Positions 49,811 to 49,917 of a stretch of 49,917 nt of DNA are shown piece by piece. Position 1 is the stretch's first letter. Each line of letters opens with the position of its first letter. The position numbers and the translations under genes were made by a program. This DNA comes from Terriglobia bacterium. Lineage in GTDB: Bacteria > Acidobacteriota > Terriglobia > Bryobacterales > Bryobacteraceae. The DNA lies in NCBI GenBank assembly GCA_020073265.1, contig JAIQFN010000043.1, positions 1-49,917 on the forward strand, written 5' to 3'. The notes under the pieces were generated by a model. The model worked only from the letters and a program-made list of their open reading frames with translations. It was not told the origin of the DNA and searched no databases.

Positions 49811-49917
49811 GTGCTAGAAGGACAACGATTGAGCCTGGAGCAGATCCGGGCATTTCTGGAAGGCAGTTCGGAGCTGCGTTTTCAAGCCAGCCATCGGCAA
49901 GAGCTGTATGCCTGGGT
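49811..49917 (+). CDS. Transposase/integrase N-terminus, partial
   Basis: 35 codons are visible before the window ends, reading LEGQRLSLEQIRAFLEGSSE and further. The SLEQIRAFLE opening resembles the helical N-terminus of certain integrase-core transposases common in acidobacteria. The GTG at 49811 has GAAG upstream; a TTG at 49799 is an alternative. The catalytic DDE core lies outside the window. Confidence 0.6.
   Translation, partial: MLEGQRLSLEQIRAFLEGSSELRFQASHRQELYAW

Larger units (their letters stand above)
49719..49917 (+). mobile_element. Insertion sequence, left end only (cut by window edge)
   Basis: A pair of near-identical 23-bp direct repeats (49719-49741 and 49754-49776) is followed by the start of a transposase-like frame. 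Repeats of this kind at an IS end are typical transposase-binding sites. The true left boundary cannot be fixed from one end. Confidence 0.65.

Overview
The window looks like a chromosomal segment of a high-GC acidobacterium of the Solibacter/Bryobacterales type. The evidence is the co-occurrence of lineage-typical families: an ADOP-type orphan permease (14408-16858), a TIGR03435-type protein (28835-29701), two secreted proteins ending in the Solibacter TIGR03437 domain (20001-23342 and 23393-25600), a DUF1592/DUF1552 pair (35174-38553) and several YtcJ-type amidohydrolases. Family names come from reading the protein sequences, not from a database search, so the taxonomic assignment is an inference.

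Left part (1-19.8 kb). A non-coding stretch with two related long hairpins precedes a divergent pair (flavin disulfide oxidoreductase / DUF885 protein). A long rightward run follows: DUF885, rsmA, gltX, glnS, a NodU-type carbamoyltransferase, an M20 peptidase, a TPR protein, a DUF255 thioredoxin-fold protein, tpx and an ADOP permease. The gltX-glnS-carbamoyltransferase trio is joined by two ATGA overlaps. Then come an unrecognised 190-aa gene, an MFS transporter and pgk.

Middle (19.8-38.6 kb). Two convergent genes for large secreted proteins share the same C-terminal domain and are separated by a 47-bp double-hairpin repeat. Next are a MazF/PemK-type toxin-antitoxin pair, an aldehyde dehydrogenase with a secreted VOC protein, a TIGR03435 protein, a GyrI-like protein, a small antitoxin-like gene, a divergent amidohydrolase / DapA-like pair, and a leftward operon DUF1592-DUF1552-amidohydrolase.

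Most interesting region (40.2-45.5 kb). A tight leftward operon encodes an MBOAT O-acyltransferase, two paralogous periplasmic SGNH proteins with an inserted beta-domain, a DltC-sized acyl carrier protein and a ketoacyl synthase III homologue whose catalytic Cys is Ser (His and Asn are kept). I read this as a Dlt-like cell-envelope acylation system in which a Ser-type KAS III transferase takes the place of the DltA ligase that normally charges the carrier. An orphan phage/plasmid-style P-loop ATPase lies downstream, after a second copy of the 47-bp repeat.

Right edge (45.6-49.9 kb). A crotonase and an alpha/beta hydrolase are coupled by overlap. An accessory patch follows: a non-coding stretch, an unrecognised 384-aa gene, a VapBC-like pair whose toxin appears frameshifted at its 5' end, and the left end of an insertion sequence cut by the window.
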